DNA of 64,000 nucleotides from Danxiaibacter flavus (GCF_041060425.1 NZ_JAULBC010000002.1:806001-870000), one strand, 5' to 3'; shown: positions 11,101-18,659, counted from the stretch's first letter. Made by a program: numbers and translations. Notes: generated by a model from the letters alone, not told the origin.

Positions 11101-11748
11101 TTCCAGCGTATAGGCTACATGCGAAAAAACAAGAATGCTTTTATTATCTGCAACATGAATGGTGTATTCACCCTGCTCATCTGTTACAGTTCCGTTATTT
11201 GTATTTTTTTCCTGCACGCTTACATTGCTCAATGGCTTGCCGGATTCATCTGTAACGGTTCCGGTGATTGTTGTTGGCTTTTTGTAAGCAGCGTGGTAAA
11301 ATTCAATAAAATCGGCTGCCGTCATTTCCTGGCTGACTGCCGTTGTATTAATTTTTTCTTCCAGTAGAACAATGGTATTATCTTTTACGATATACTTTAA
11401 ATGGGTATTGTTCAATAATAGCTCGAGCGTATTCAATACTGAGCGCTTTGCTTTGGGAAGAATGATCCTGTCGTAACCTGAAATTTGAGACTCAACAAAT
11501 GCAAACCTGAATGAGGTTTGTGCCTCAATTTGTTTCAACCCAGCCTTAAGAGATTCTCCTTCAAGACCAATGGTAACTTTTGTTGTTTCCAGCTTTTGAG
11601 CGTTACCAGCTTCAGCCAGAAGAGTTTGGGAACTAAGTAAAAAAATGGAAACGACCATGCATGTCAGTCTTGTAAAGCCCGGCCATTTTCGTGGTGCAAT
11701 CGCTTTGGCAAGCGTACAAAAATCTTTCCATTGGGTAAGAAATTTCAT
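8188..11748 (-). CDS. SusC/RagA TonB-linked outer-membrane protein with N-terminal STN signalling domain
   Basis: At 1,186 residues this is the longest SusC of the window. After a long signal region (membrane-like stretch about 30-46) comes an STN domain (about 55-130: GESLKAGLKQIEAQTSFRFA). A carboxypeptidase-regulatory-like domain (about 158-232: ITGTVTDESGKPLSNVSV), a plug (VVVVGYGTKKKEAITGA, ESITVLKDASAAIYGVRAAN) and a beta barrel ending in a C-terminal Phe follow. STN domains pass the substrate signal to a FecR anti-sigma factor, and such a gene lies 98 bases upstream. This is therefore probably a self-sensing transporter. The other three SusC proteins here lack STN. Confidence 0.95.
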   Translation of the reverse strand: MKFLTQWKDFCTLAKAIAPRKWPGFTRLTCMVVSIFLLSSQTLLAEAGNAQKLETTKVTIGLEGESLKAGLKQIEAQTSFRFAFVESQISGYDRIILPKAKRSVLNTLELLLNNTHLKYIVKDNTIVLLEEKINTTAVSQEMTAADFIEFYHAAYKKPTTITGTVTDESGKPLSNVSVQEKNTNNGTVTDEQGEYTIHVADNKSILVFSHVAYTLEEQPVNDKTTINVRLKTAASTLQDVVVVGYGTKKKEAITGAISTVTSKDIENAHGGSTVSTALAGKIPGVSFRQVDGRPGSGASVQIRNYGTPLYVIDGIQQDEGQFNNIAPTDIESITVLKDASAAIYGVRAANGVVVVTTKRGKLGTRNSVNLDAYTGWQNWTRFPKGTNAYEWQLGKVEADVNEGRTPMAKEELEKWKAGTEDGYKSFDWYDFIVKKNAPLTNLGLSFTGGSDKINYYTSITHLKQYSVLGREFTFERTNIQSNIDARITNSFKIGAQINGRVETRDQPGVPGGDDYWEARFAILKLRPTERPYANDNPDYIADLGNHANENWAYQKKSVSGYWREDWRVLQGNLTAEWKTPIKGLSVNGLFSYFYADKVMNGHEYTLDFYTYDKSNDQYIRTGGSTNPWRERGTHKNLSPTIQLQASYNRTFGKHSIAATFVNERIKRRELDTWVHAVPTTNVLPLIYFNTMDTYNDADDWSARIGYIGRVSYNYANKYYVELAARRDGSWKFSPDHRWGNFPSVSAGWRLTQEDFFMKWANTISLNELKLRGSWGRLGDDDNGVGPYDWRYGYNYNVSTNILDSYNPSTGGLIRNNNTIIGSRDKGVPITNISWYISEISNVGLDYAFLNNKVTGSLEFFKRKRTGLRGRKYDVLMPSELGYSLPDENINSDANVGGEFAINYNGSVGRDFVFRVGGNVSISRRKIEYQYKPVFDNSLDHYRNGSAYRWDNLFWGYTAIGQFKSQDEISQYAVDIDGKGNTTLLPGDLKYKDENGDGVINDYDMRPIGWGTGKNPILYYGFNLGAAYKGFDFTAQFSGGGMSSYNVNWEIRAPFQNEGALNKEIFDGRSYRVDPYDPKSAWVIGKYPAMRYNPSSSRQHSDYNINSTFWLKNVHYLRLRTIEIGYNLPANLINKVKLQKARFYANAYNLLSLDNLRKYGVDAEVNADNGLDYPQSSYFNIGVNLTF

Positions 11749-11780
11749 ACCTTTAATTGTTTTGAATGTTAATTGAATAT

Positions 11781-11817
11781 TTAAAACCGGCTACTTTAAA
11801 TGCGACTTAAAGTAGCC
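11781..11817 (-). terminator. Stem-loop between the FecR gene and SusC (possible attenuator)
   Basis: A perfect 11-bp stem (GGCTACTTTAA at 11789-11799 with TTAAAGTAGCC at 11807-11817, 7-base loop) is followed on the minus strand by GGTTTT, a weak T-tract. It could partly end transcripts from the sigma/FecR genes before SusC, or act as a processing point that sets the ratio of regulator to transporter mRNA. Confidence 0.5.
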
Positions 11818-11846
11818 TTCTTTTAGCCCTTTGTAATTACAATGCC

Positions 11847-12875
11847 TTATTCACAACCCTTACCGTCTATTACAATCGTAGAATCTTCAGACATTTTCCA
11901 TGAGCAAGATGTTAACGTGCAAATGATATCCAGCGATTCTTCAATTGATTTACTACTGAAGTCACCGGTAAATTTGCACTTAGCAAGTTTTTCATTTTTT
12001 AGCTGCAAGTCTTTTCCATAGTAATTGCTCATAATCTGAGCGGCTTCTCCAAAAGTTATATCGTCAAAAATCAAAGCTTCGGTTTTCCATTCAACCACCT
12101 TTTTTATATCCGCTTTAGAAGCGGTTGTAGTCATGGTGTTTTTATCCACTGACAGTTGATCGCCCGGCAAAAGCACGCCCAACGGCTGTTTGCTTTTGTC
12201 ATTACCCACCTGCACCTTTCCCCTTGCAACAGTTACAAAAACCCTTGGCTGATCAGGGTATGCTTTTACATTAAACGCTGTACCGAGCACTTTTGTACTT
12301 ATGTCTCCTGTATGAACAATGAAAGGTTTTCCCTCAATATGCCTTACATCAAAATAGGCTTCACCTTTTAAAAAGACGTCGCGCGTACCTTTTGCCAGGT
12401 TCTCGGAAAATTCAAGTTTGCTGCCCGCATGAAGCGTAACGGTTGACCCGTCCGGCAGTGTCATTATGCGATGACGCAGAGACGAGTCTTGCTGCCTGAC
12501 ACTTGCCAGTGTTGGCTTTTGGTTGAAAGAGTTTCTATATAAAAACAGGGTTGCAGCAACGCATACTAATATTGAGGCGGCTACTGCCCATCGTTTGATC
12601 AATGTTTTTTTTGAAATAGAAGGCGTATAAGTGAAATCACTCAGGTCCATTTTTTTTTCCTGCAGGCGATCATATAACTTATCCCACTCTACATCTTTTG
12701 CGGCATTGTAGTTTTCATCTTTATCATCCCACAGGTTTTGAAGATCAACAGAAATAAGATCATTCTCAGAAAGTTCATTCATCAACTGCCAGAACTCCGT
12801 CAACTCATCAGGCGTGCAGGTATTGTTCAGGTATTTTTGAAGAAGGTATTTTAATCTTAACGGATTCGACGACAT
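11847..12875 (-). CDS. FecR-family anti-sigma factor
   Basis: A 342-residue inner-membrane anti-sigma factor. It has a cytoplasmic N-terminal part (about 1-88), one transmembrane helix (about 92-111, WAVAASILVCVAATLFLY), a periplasmic FecR domain (about 130-225: RHRIMTLPDGSTVTLHAGSK, GEAYFDVRH, VLGTAFNVKAY) and a C-terminal DUF4974-type domain (about 265-335: LIFDDITFGEAAQIMSNYYG) that should contact the STN domain of SusC. It should hold the ECF sigma factor encoded upstream until SusC reports substrate. Between the two genes are 249 bases holding an inverted word repeat. Confidence 0.92.
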   Translation of the reverse strand: MSSNPLRLKYLLQKYLNNTCTPDELTEFWQLMNELSENDLISVDLQNLWDDKDENYNAAKDVEWDKLYDRLQEKKMDLSDFTYTPSISKKTLIKRWAVAASILVCVAATLFLYRNSFNQKPTLASVRQQDSSLRHRIMTLPDGSTVTLHAGSKLEFSENLAKGTRDVFLKGEAYFDVRHIEGKPFIVHTGDISTKVLGTAFNVKAYPDQPRVFVTVARGKVQVGNDKSKQPLGVLLPGDQLSVDKNTMTTTASKADIKKVVEWKTEALIFDDITFGEAAQIMSNYYGKDLQLKNEKLAKCKFTGDFSSKSIEESLDIICTLTSCSWKMSEDSTIVIDGKGCE

Positions 12876-13124
12876 ATGGCAGCTTTACGCAATAGAGACG
12901 ACGGAAGGAAGCTGGGAGTACTAATGGAAGAGATAATTTTTTTTCAGACAGCTCGTCGGAAGGGATAATTGAAAGTTGAAAGTGGAAAATTCTGCTTATT
13001 TGCAAAAGCCGAATTATTAACAAGTGAGCTACGCTTCTACAGAAAATTATTTGCTGCAGTCAGGGGCTCTATGCTTCATTTTCAATTTTCCACTTTCAAT
13101 TATCAATTAAAAAGCTAATTCGAT
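12876..13124. repeat. Inverted word repeat (TTCAATTTTCCACTTTCAA family) between sigma and FecR genes
   Basis: The left arm at about 12967-12991 (AATTGAAAGTTGAAAGTGGA...) is mirrored by the right arm at about 13077-13110 (TTTTCAATTTTCCACTTTCA...). The spacer of about 85 bases contains no gene. The right arm ends 15 bases from the sigma stop codon. Transcribed, it could form a long hairpin between two genes normally read together. Confidence 0.7.
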
Positions 13125-13706
13125 TTAGTTCAAAAACAAAAATAAGGGGATTAGTAAGGTACTTGTCTCATGATGCATGATGACATCTTTCATATGCCTT
13201 AAGGTATCAGATATTGTATTACGCACGGTGTTGCGTGAAAGATTAAGTTTCTGTGCTATCTCTTCATGTGTTAAGCCTTCTACCCTGCTCAGGGTAAAAA
13301 CAATGCGTCGTTGAGGAGACAGTTTCTTTATAGCATTATGAAATATTTCATCAGACTCTTTGGATAGCACCTGATGATCTGCAGCACTTTCCTGCGCCAT
13401 TTCAATCTCCTGCCTGATCATTTTCTGCAAAGCGTTGTTGCGCGACGCAATGCGGAAATAATCCAGTGCTTTGTTATGCGCAACTTTACGAAGGAACGCG
13501 TCGAGGTTATGGATATCCTGGATCAGCTCTCTTCCCATCCAAAGTTTCACAAAAACGTCAATAACAATCTCTTCGGAAATTTCTCTTGATTTGGTAATTC
13601 GAAAAAGGTAATTGTAGAGTTTCTCTCTGTGCATCTCAAAAATGCGTTTGAAAGCGGTTTCATCGCCTTCGGCAACAAGCTTCAGTAAATTGTATTCCTC
13701 GTTCAT
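13125..13706 (-). CDS. ECF RNA polymerase sigma factor (Bacteroidetes RpoE-like family)
   Basis: A 193-residue ECF sigma factor. Region 2 spans about 20-90 (FKRIFEMHREKLYNYLFRIT, SEEIVIDVFVKLW, AFLRKVAHNKALDYFR). Region 4 spans about 125-175 (AIKKLSPQRRIVFTLSRVEG and the helix-turn-helix THEEIAQKLNLSRNTVRNTI). There is no sigma region 1 or 3. Paired with the FecR gene downstream, it should switch on the SusCD operon. The start is immediately preceded by a perfect palindrome at 13710-13723. The C-terminus ends in a hydrophobic tail (LLIPLFLFLN), which is not unusual for this family. Confidence 0.92.
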   Translation of the reverse strand: MNEEYNLLKLVAEGDETAFKRIFEMHREKLYNYLFRITKSREISEEIVIDVFVKLWMGRELIQDIHNLDAFLRKVAHNKALDYFRIASRNNALQKMIRQEIEMAQESAADHQVLSKESDEIFHNAIKKLSPQRRIVFTLSRVEGLTHEEIAQKLNLSRNTVRNTISDTLRHMKDVIMHHETSTLLIPLFLFLN

Positions 13707-13709
13707 AAA

Positions 13710-13723
13710 TGTAAACGTTTACA
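13710..13723. promoter_or_regulatory. LacI/CcpA-type operator palindrome at the sigma gene start
   Basis: TGTAAACGTTTACA is a perfect 14-bp palindrome three bases upstream of the sigma start codon. It fits the CRE/LacI-family consensus TGWnAnCGnTnWCA. Bound protein here would block transcription of the sigma gene. No LacI-family gene is in the window. Confidence 0.6.
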
Positions 13724-13825
13724 CCGCCACGGATTGCTCATAATTCCTGTCAAGGGTCACATTTATTACCTATAATTAACATCTTATCCTAACAAGCAAT
13801 TCGGTCAATTTTGGTATAAAAACAC

Positions 13826-13837
13826 GCAATCGTTTGC
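13826..13837. promoter_or_regulatory. Second LacI-like half-perfect operator (GCAATCGTTTGC)
   Basis: GCAATCGTTTGC differs at one position from the palindrome GCAAACGTTTGC typical of LacI/PurR-type operators. It lies 103 bases from the perfect palindrome in the same divergent region between the sigma gene and the PaiB-like gene. The pair could support looping or serve the two genes separately. Confidence 0.4.
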
Positions 13838-13906
13838 ACAATATTATTTATTTATTCGCTTCACACAAAATTATTTTTTAGAACTCAATGCTATCAGGCA
13901 ACTTGG

Positions 13907-13914
13907 TATCTTCG
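13907..13914 (+). promoter_or_regulatory. -7 promoter box of the PaiB-like gene (TATCTTCG)
   Basis: TATCTTCG matches the Bacteroidetes TAnnTTTG -7 element with one change. It ends four bases before the ATG at 13919, which predicts a leaderless or nearly leaderless transcript. I see no clear TTTG box about 20 bases upstream. Confidence 0.45.
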
Positions 13915-13918
13915 GGAT

Positions 13919-14557
13919 ATGTATAATTTGCCTTACTATAAAGCCGCTGACAAGCAAGATGTGATTGCGTTTATGCGCGAACATCCATTTATAACGCTTT
14001 GCGGTGTTGATGCCAACAATAAACCTGTAGCAACCCATATACCTGTATTAATAAGCGAACGTGATGAAAAGATATTTTTGAATGCCCATGTGATGCGCAA
14101 ACAGGATCATACAATTGCTTTTGATACCAATAAAAGTGTATTGGCAATTTTTACCGGCCCGCACACTTATGTAAGTGCCTCCTGGTATGAAACAAAAAAT
14201 GTAGGAAGTACCTGGAACTACCAGGTTGTTCATGCACATGGCACTTTGCGTTTTCTCGAAAAAGATGAGCTGAGGCAAATTCTGACAAGGCTTACAGATA
14301 AATTCGAAAACAATCCCCACTCCCCCGCATTGGTAAAACACATGACGGAAGATTACATGCAGGATATGATGAGTGCCATTATCGCCCTGGAAATAGAAGT
14401 AACTGACATCCGGCATGTTTTTAAATTGAGCCAGAACAGGGATGAAAAGTCATTTAATAGTATCGTAGATCATCTCTCTTCTTCGGAAAATGCAGAAGCC
14501 AGGGCTGTCGCAGACGCAATGACGAAGGAGAAGTCAAAAGTAAAAGGTCAAAAGTAA
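13919..14557 (+). CDS. PaiB-like FMN-binding protein
   Basis: A 212-residue protein of the PaiB/FMN-binding split-barrel family. Diagnostic stretches are MYNLPYYKAADKQDVIAFM, PVATHIPVLI, LNAHVMRKQDH and the central TYVSASWYETKNVGSTWNYQ. PaiB in Bacillus is annotated as a negative regulator, but the fold is that of a flavin-binding oxidoreductase, so the role here is uncertain. The last nine residues (EKSKVKGQK) and the stop codon are encoded by a repeat word of the AAAAGTCAAAAGTAAAA family that continues into the spacer, so the C-terminus appears shaped by the repeat. Confidence 0.85.
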   Translation: MYNLPYYKAADKQDVIAFMREHPFITLCGVDANNKPVATHIPVLISERDEKIFLNAHVMRKQDHTIAFDTNKSVLAIFTGPHTYVSASWYETKNVGSTWNYQVVHAHGTLRFLEKDELRQILTRLTDKFENNPHSPALVKHMTEDYMQDMMSAIIALEIEVTDIRHVFKLSQNRDEKSFNSIVDHLSSSENAEARAVADAMTKEKSKVKGQK

Positions 14558-14660
14558 AAAGGCTCCGGAGAAATTAACCTGTTTCAATTCAGGGCGACTT
14601 TTTTTGACTTTTCCTGCCCGACGGTCAGGCGGGGAATTTTTACTTTTACTTTTGAATTTT
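14531..14660. repeat. Inverted word repeat (AAAAGTCAAAAGTAAAA) carrying a REP-like palindrome
   Basis: The left arm at 14531-14560 (AAGTCAAAAGTAAAAGGTCA...) is inside and just after the PaiB-like gene. It is mirrored by the right arm at about 14598-14656 (TTTTTGACTTTT...TTTTTACTTTTACTTTTGA). Within the right arm sits the GC-rich palindrome CCTGCCCGACGGTCAGGCGG (14613-14634). Similar palindromes with related words occur at 19228 and 22450. Confidence 0.75.
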
Positions 14661-14676
14661 GATTTTCTTTGCATCC

Positions 14677-15489
14677 ATGAACATTCAACAACTCATTGAA
14701 CAGATCCGGCAGAAGAAAAACTACCTCTGCGTGGGACTGGACACGGACATTACCAAGCTTCCTGCTCATTTAGCCGCTCGCCCCGATGCGGTTTTTGAAT
14801 TTAATAAAGCGATTATTGACGCCACAAAGGACCATTGTGTTTCTTACAAGCTAAATACTGCCTTCTATGAATCACAAGGCTTAAAAGGTTGGGAAGCAAT
14901 GGAAAAAACGCTCCATTATATTCCTTCTACACATTTTACCATTGCTGATGCAAAGCGTGGGGATATAGGCAATACTTCGTCCCAATATGCCAAAACCTTT
15001 TTCGAAGTGCTGCCTTTTGATTCTGTTACGGTGGCTCCTTATATGGGTGAGGACAGTGTTCGCCCTTTCCTGGAATACGAAAACAAAGTGACCATTGTGC
15101 TCGGACTTACCTCTAACAAAGGCAGCAACGATTTTCAATATTTGAAACTGGAACAGTCATCAACTTACCTTTTTGAAGAAGTGCTGACCAAAGTTGCTTC
15201 CTGGGGTACACCGGGTAACCTGATGTTTGTAGCCGGCGCCACACAAGCTTCTCAGCTCGCAACTATAAGGAACATTATCCCGGATAATTTTTTGCTGGTG
15301 CCAGGTGTTGGCGCGCAAGGCGGCAGCCTTGAAGAAGTAAGCAAATATGGATTGAATAAAAATGCCGGATTGCTGGTAAATGCGAGCCGCGCGATCATCT
15401 TTGCTTCGCCGGGAGAGGATTTTGCTGAGAAGGCAGGTGTTGTTGCTAAGGAGTATGCGGAGGAAATGAGAAGCTATTTGGGCGTTTAA
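14677..15489 (+). CDS. pyrF: Orotidine 5'-phosphate decarboxylase
   Basis: A 270-residue enzyme that decarboxylates OMP to UMP, the last step of de novo pyrimidine synthesis. Type II OMP decarboxylase features are present: YLCVGLDTDITKLP, FNKAIIDATKDHCVSYKLNT and the active-site stretch DAKRGDIGNTSSQYAK with the catalytic Asp/Lys pair. VPGVGAQGG and LVNASRAIIFAS follow. The ATG at 14677 is chosen over one at 14659 because family members begin near MNIQQLIEQI and a TTTCTTTG box ends five bases before it. The stop codon opens directly into the CCACGGAGGC repeat word. Confidence 0.95.
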   Translation: MNIQQLIEQIRQKKNYLCVGLDTDITKLPAHLAARPDAVFEFNKAIIDATKDHCVSYKLNTAFYESQGLKGWEAMEKTLHYIPSTHFTIADAKRGDIGNTSSQYAKTFFEVLPFDSVTVAPYMGEDSVRPFLEYENKVTIVLGLTSNKGSNDFQYLKLEQSSTYLFEEVLTKVASWGTPGNLMFVAGATQASQLATIRNIIPDNFLLVPGVGAQGGSLEEVSKYGLNKNAGLLVNASRAIIFASPGEDFAEKAGVVAKEYAEEMRSYLGV

Positions 15490-15665
15490 ACCACGGAGGC
15501 ACAACGAAAGAACGAAACACAGCGAATTTGGGCCACGAAGGCAGAAAGACACAAAGGGGCACAAAGATAATTCATAAGATTTTTTAAGAGCGCTAGCGCG
15601 CTGAAGAACACAAATACACCCATAATCGTTGCGTCGTTGCCTCTTTGCGAACGTCGCGTGAAACT
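15487..15665. repeat. Word repeat (CCACGGAGGCACAACG family) after pyrF
   Basis: From the pyrF stop codon onward come AAACCACGGAGGCACAACGA, ACGAAACACAGCG, CCACGAAGGCAG and GACACAAAGGGGCACAAAG. A partial mirror is at about 15628-15655 (GTTGCGTCGTTGCCTCTTTG). A short palindrome AGCGCTAGCGCGCT is at about 15590-15603. No gene is present. The same word family makes the inverted repeat at 87-296. Confidence 0.65.
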
Positions 15666-15674
15666 GAAACAAAT

Positions 15675-15717
15675 AGGAAAAGCCATTGCTGACTAATAAT
15701 CTGCAATGGCTTTTTTA
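15675..15717. terminator. Bidirectional terminator between pyrF and glnS
   Basis: The stem GCCATTGC/GCAATGGC (about 15681-15710) has A-rich sequence on its left and six T on its right. It can end transcripts of pyrF from the left and of convergent glnS from the right. Confidence 0.75.
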
Positions 15718-15770
15718 TTTGCTTCGATAAACGTATTACGTAAAACTTATAACGTACAACTTCAAAACCT
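15717..15770. repeat. Single arm of ACGTATAACGTACAAC word repeat at the glnS stop
   Basis: The stretch CGATAAACGTATTACGTAAA followed by ACTTATAACGTACAACTT matches, with few changes, the right arm of the inverted repeat after grpE (35590-35625). Here only one arm is seen and it runs up to the glnS stop codon at 15769. Confidence 0.6.
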
Positions 15771-17430
15771 ACTTCTTCATCTCCTTTGCCCACGCATCTT
15801 TCAGCGTAACGGTTCTGTTGAATACCATTTTTTCCTCACTGGTGTCTTTATCCAATGTAAAATATCCTTTGCGCAGGAATTGATAGCGCTCATCAAATTT
15901 GGCGGTCTTCAACGAAGGTTCTGCATAAGCATTATTTACCGTTACCAACGATTCCGGATTTATGTAATCTCTGAAATCGCCATCTTCTGAAGCCGGATCT
16001 TCTATTTGGAACAACCTGTCGTACTGTCTTACTTCTACTGTTATTGCATGCTGAACACTTACCCAGTGCAATGTTCCTTTAACTTTTATTGTAGACTGAT
16101 CATGACCGCTTTTGCTTTCCGGCAAATAGGTACAGTGTATTTCAGTAACGTAACCATGCTCATCCTTGATCACTTCATCACATTTAATGATATAAGCACT
16201 TTTCAGGCGGACCATTTGTCCGGGTGCAAGACGGAAATATTTCTTGGGAGGATTTTCCATGAAATCCTCTCTCTCGATATACAACTCGCGGCTAAAAGGA
16301 ATTTCGCGGTGTGTTGTCTCAGGATCTTCCGGATTGTTCTCGCTTTGCATCATTTCCACCAGGCCTTCCTCATAGTTGGTTAAAACCACCTTCACAGGAT
16401 CAAACACAACCATTCTTCTTTGTGCAATCTTGTTCAAATGTTCTCTCACACAAAATTCAAGCAAACCAAGATCAGCTGAATTCTCTCTTTTTGCTATGCC
16501 TATCCTGTCGCAAAAATCACGTACACTCTCAGAAGTAAAGCCTCTTCTCCGCAAGCCAGCAATGGTTGGCATACGCGGGTCATCCCATCCCGTAACATAT
16601 TTTTCATTTACAAGCTGTAACAATTTTCGCTTACTGGTTACAGTATAATTGAGGTTTCTGCGTGCAAATTCATATTGATGAGACGGATATATTTCCAGTT
16701 TTTCAATTAACCAATCGTATAGTTCGCGGTGCGGAACAAACTCCAGCGTGCAAATGGAATGCGTTACTTTTTCAATAGAATCGCTTTGTCCGTGCGCAAA
16801 ATCATACATCGGGTAGATGCACCATGCATCTCCGGTTCTGTGATGATGGGCATGTTTAATTCGGTATAAAACAGGATCGCGCATCAGCATGTTGGCGTGT
16901 GCCATATCTATCTTCGCCCTTAACGTGCGGCTGCCGTCCGGAAATTCACCGTTCTTCATTCGGGCAAATAAATCCAGGTTCTCTTCAGTGCCGCGATCAC
17001 GGAAAGGACTGTTTTTACCCGGTTCTGTTGGCGTTCCTTTCATTTGCGCCATCTCTTCAGATGTTGAATCGTCAACATAGGCCAATCCCTTCGAAATCAG
17101 TTTAACGGCGTATTCATATAAGGTTGCAAAGTAATCAGATGCGTACAGTTCATTTTTCCATTCAAAACCAAGCCAGCGTACATCGTCTTTAATGCTTTCC
17201 ACGTATTCGGTGTCTTCTGTAACAGGGTTTGTATCATCAAAACGCAGGTTGGTATAGCCGCCGTATTTTTGTGTTAGTCCAAAGTTCAGACAAATGCTGG
17301 TTGCATGGCCTATATGTAAATATCCATTTGGTTCAGGAGGAAAACGGGTAACTATATCTTTGTATTTACCGCTCTTTAAATCTTCTTCAATGATTTCTTC
17401 TAAAAAATTCAAACTCTTTTCTTCGCTCAT
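15769..17430 (-). CDS. glnS: Glutaminyl-tRNA synthetase
   Basis: A 553-residue class I aminoacyl-tRNA synthetase that charges tRNA-Gln. The HIGH motif is in FPPEPNGYLHIGHATSICL. The KMSKS-like loop is VTSKRKLL. GlnRS features RFDDTNP, DDVRWLGFEW and WCIYPMYDFAHGQSDSIE are present, and the C-terminal half is the anticodon-binding beta barrel. The ATG at 17430 (MSEEKSLNF) fits the family better than the in-frame ATG at 17454. Its presence suggests direct glutaminylation rather than the Glu-tRNA amidotransferase route for this tRNA. Confidence 0.95.
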   Translation of the reverse strand: MSEEKSLNFLEEIIEEDLKSGKYKDIVTRFPPEPNGYLHIGHATSICLNFGLTQKYGGYTNLRFDDTNPVTEDTEYVESIKDDVRWLGFEWKNELYASDYFATLYEYAVKLISKGLAYVDDSTSEEMAQMKGTPTEPGKNSPFRDRGTEENLDLFARMKNGEFPDGSRTLRAKIDMAHANMLMRDPVLYRIKHAHHHRTGDAWCIYPMYDFAHGQSDSIEKVTHSICTLEFVPHRELYDWLIEKLEIYPSHQYEFARRNLNYTVTSKRKLLQLVNEKYVTGWDDPRMPTIAGLRRRGFTSESVRDFCDRIGIAKRENSADLGLLEFCVREHLNKIAQRRMVVFDPVKVVLTNYEEGLVEMMQSENNPEDPETTHREIPFSRELYIEREDFMENPPKKYFRLAPGQMVRLKSAYIIKCDEVIKDEHGYVTEIHCTYLPESKSGHDQSTIKVKGTLHWVSVQHAITVEVRQYDRLFQIEDPASEDGDFRDYINPESLVTVNNAYAEPSLKTAKFDERYQFLRKGYFTLDKDTSEEKMVFNRTVTLKDAWAKEMKK

Positions 17431-17534
17431 GCTTTGCTTTTTGAAGGACGACAAAAATAAGGAATCAATCCGTAGCGCATTGGTTTATTTACCCTAAAGT
17501 CAGCAGCGCAGGCAGCAACGCTGCGTGATCGCAC

Positions 17535-17582
17535 AAAAAAGCCGTCGATAAAATACCGGCAATACGATATTTCCCAACGGCT
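17535..17582 (-). terminator. Intrinsic terminator of the DUF6515-like gene
   Basis: AGCCGT and ACGGCT pair across a loop of about 35 bases that itself can fold, followed on the minus strand by six T. It lies directly after the stop codon of the gene ending at 17588. T-runs on both sides would allow action in both directions. Confidence 0.65.
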
Positions 17583-17587
17583 GTTTT

Positions 17588-18394
17588 TTATAATTCTCTT
17601 TGAAGAGAGGGGTCCGCTTCTACCGGTTTTTCTACCACCTGGTAACCTTTACCCTGTTCATCATTGATCTCTTTATAGTAGGTGTTATCCGGCGCTACAA
17701 AATAAGCCTCTCCGTTTACGGTTACAGATTTGCTGCCGTCGGGCAATTTATCGTAAACGTCACCAATGTTTGGTGCCGTCTGCTGCTTTTCCTGGGGTTG
17801 GGATGGTGCTGGTGTATTGTTGATCTTCCCATTCTTTCCGACAACTGTATAAACGGTTTTGCCCTTTTCATTTACATCCCTGCGATAATAAGTTCCATTC
17901 AGCTCGTAAAAGGTTTCGCCATTTACAACCACTTTTCGCGCCTGATGTGGCAATGAATTAACTACAGCTCCCATCGGGGGATCAACAACTCTGTATGAAC
18001 GGTCGGCATTCTGCATGTAATAAATGCCATTCAGGTAAAAGAACATGGATGGCCCCATATAAAATGTTGAGTAGCCATAAGGAAGATATCCAATGCTGAT
18101 ACCAACCGGCGGGAAAACCATATTAAAATAACCGCCGTAAGGCCTGTACCAGTAACCGCCACCGAACGTATATGAAATACCCGCGTAGGGAACAACCATA
18201 TGCGGACCAGCTATTACTGTAACTCTTGCCGGAGGGTAATACACTCTCGGAACAGGGGCAACATAAACGCGTGGTGCCGGTGCCACATAAACTCTCGGCG
18301 AATAATAGTATCTGGGTCCCACGTACACGTGTCGTTGCGCCATTGAAACTTCGCTAATGAATAATAGGCCTAAAATCAATAATATGTATCGCAT
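17588..18394 (-). CDS. Secreted DUF6515-like protein with PRVYVAP repeats
   Basis: A 268-residue exported protein with signal peptide MRYILLILGLLFISEVSMAQ. It has a Tyr/Pro/Val-rich repeat zone (about 28-58: PRVYVAP and variants), a glycine/tyrosine-rich hydrophobic middle (YRPYGGYFNMVFPPVG, YLNGIYYMQNADRSYRVV) and two copies of a small module around 148-190 and 213-255 (VVVNGETFYELNGTYYRRDV and VTVNGEAYFVAPDNTYYKEI). This resembles the DUF6515 family of Bacteroidetes, whose function I do not know. Location is likely periplasm or outer membrane. Confidence 0.7.
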   Translation of the reverse strand: MRYILLILGLLFISEVSMAQRHVYVGPRYYYSPRVYVAPAPRVYVAPVPRVYYPPARVTVIAGPHMVVPYAGISYTFGGGYWYRPYGGYFNMVFPPVGISIGYLPYGYSTFYMGPSMFFYLNGIYYMQNADRSYRVVDPPMGAVVNSLPHQARKVVVNGETFYELNGTYYRRDVNEKGKTVYTVVGKNGKINNTPAPSQPQEKQQTAPNIGDVYDKLPDGSKSVTVNGEAYFVAPDNTYYKEINDEQGKGYQVVEKPVEADPSLQREL

Positions 18395-18659
18395 AAGTAA
18401 TGCTTTAATTGATTAACCGATTTGACGTTTCAAGAACGTAAATGTGCAATGCAAGCTTATTAAAAAATTCTTAAAATCAGTAAATGAGCCATGTTTAACG
18501 ATCAAATTCTTTGATAATTCCTTATCATTTCTTTTAGTCTTTTTTTGCAACATAGGGTGTAAATTTGTTGCTCCAATTACCCCAAAAAGATCATTCTCTA
18601 AAACCATCCACCAACTGACTATAAAAATATTTTCAATGATGTTTTGTCATTGATAAACT

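Noticed and set aside
15160..15672. 170-codon ORF antisense to pyrF and its spacer
   Set aside because: Opposite strand of a certain gene, extended by the repeat words (repeated SLCPFVSFCLRG-type peptides).
18413..18607. 64-codon minus-strand ORF
   Set aside because: No recognisable domain, signal or conserved feature, in an AT-rich spacer; chance ORF more likely.
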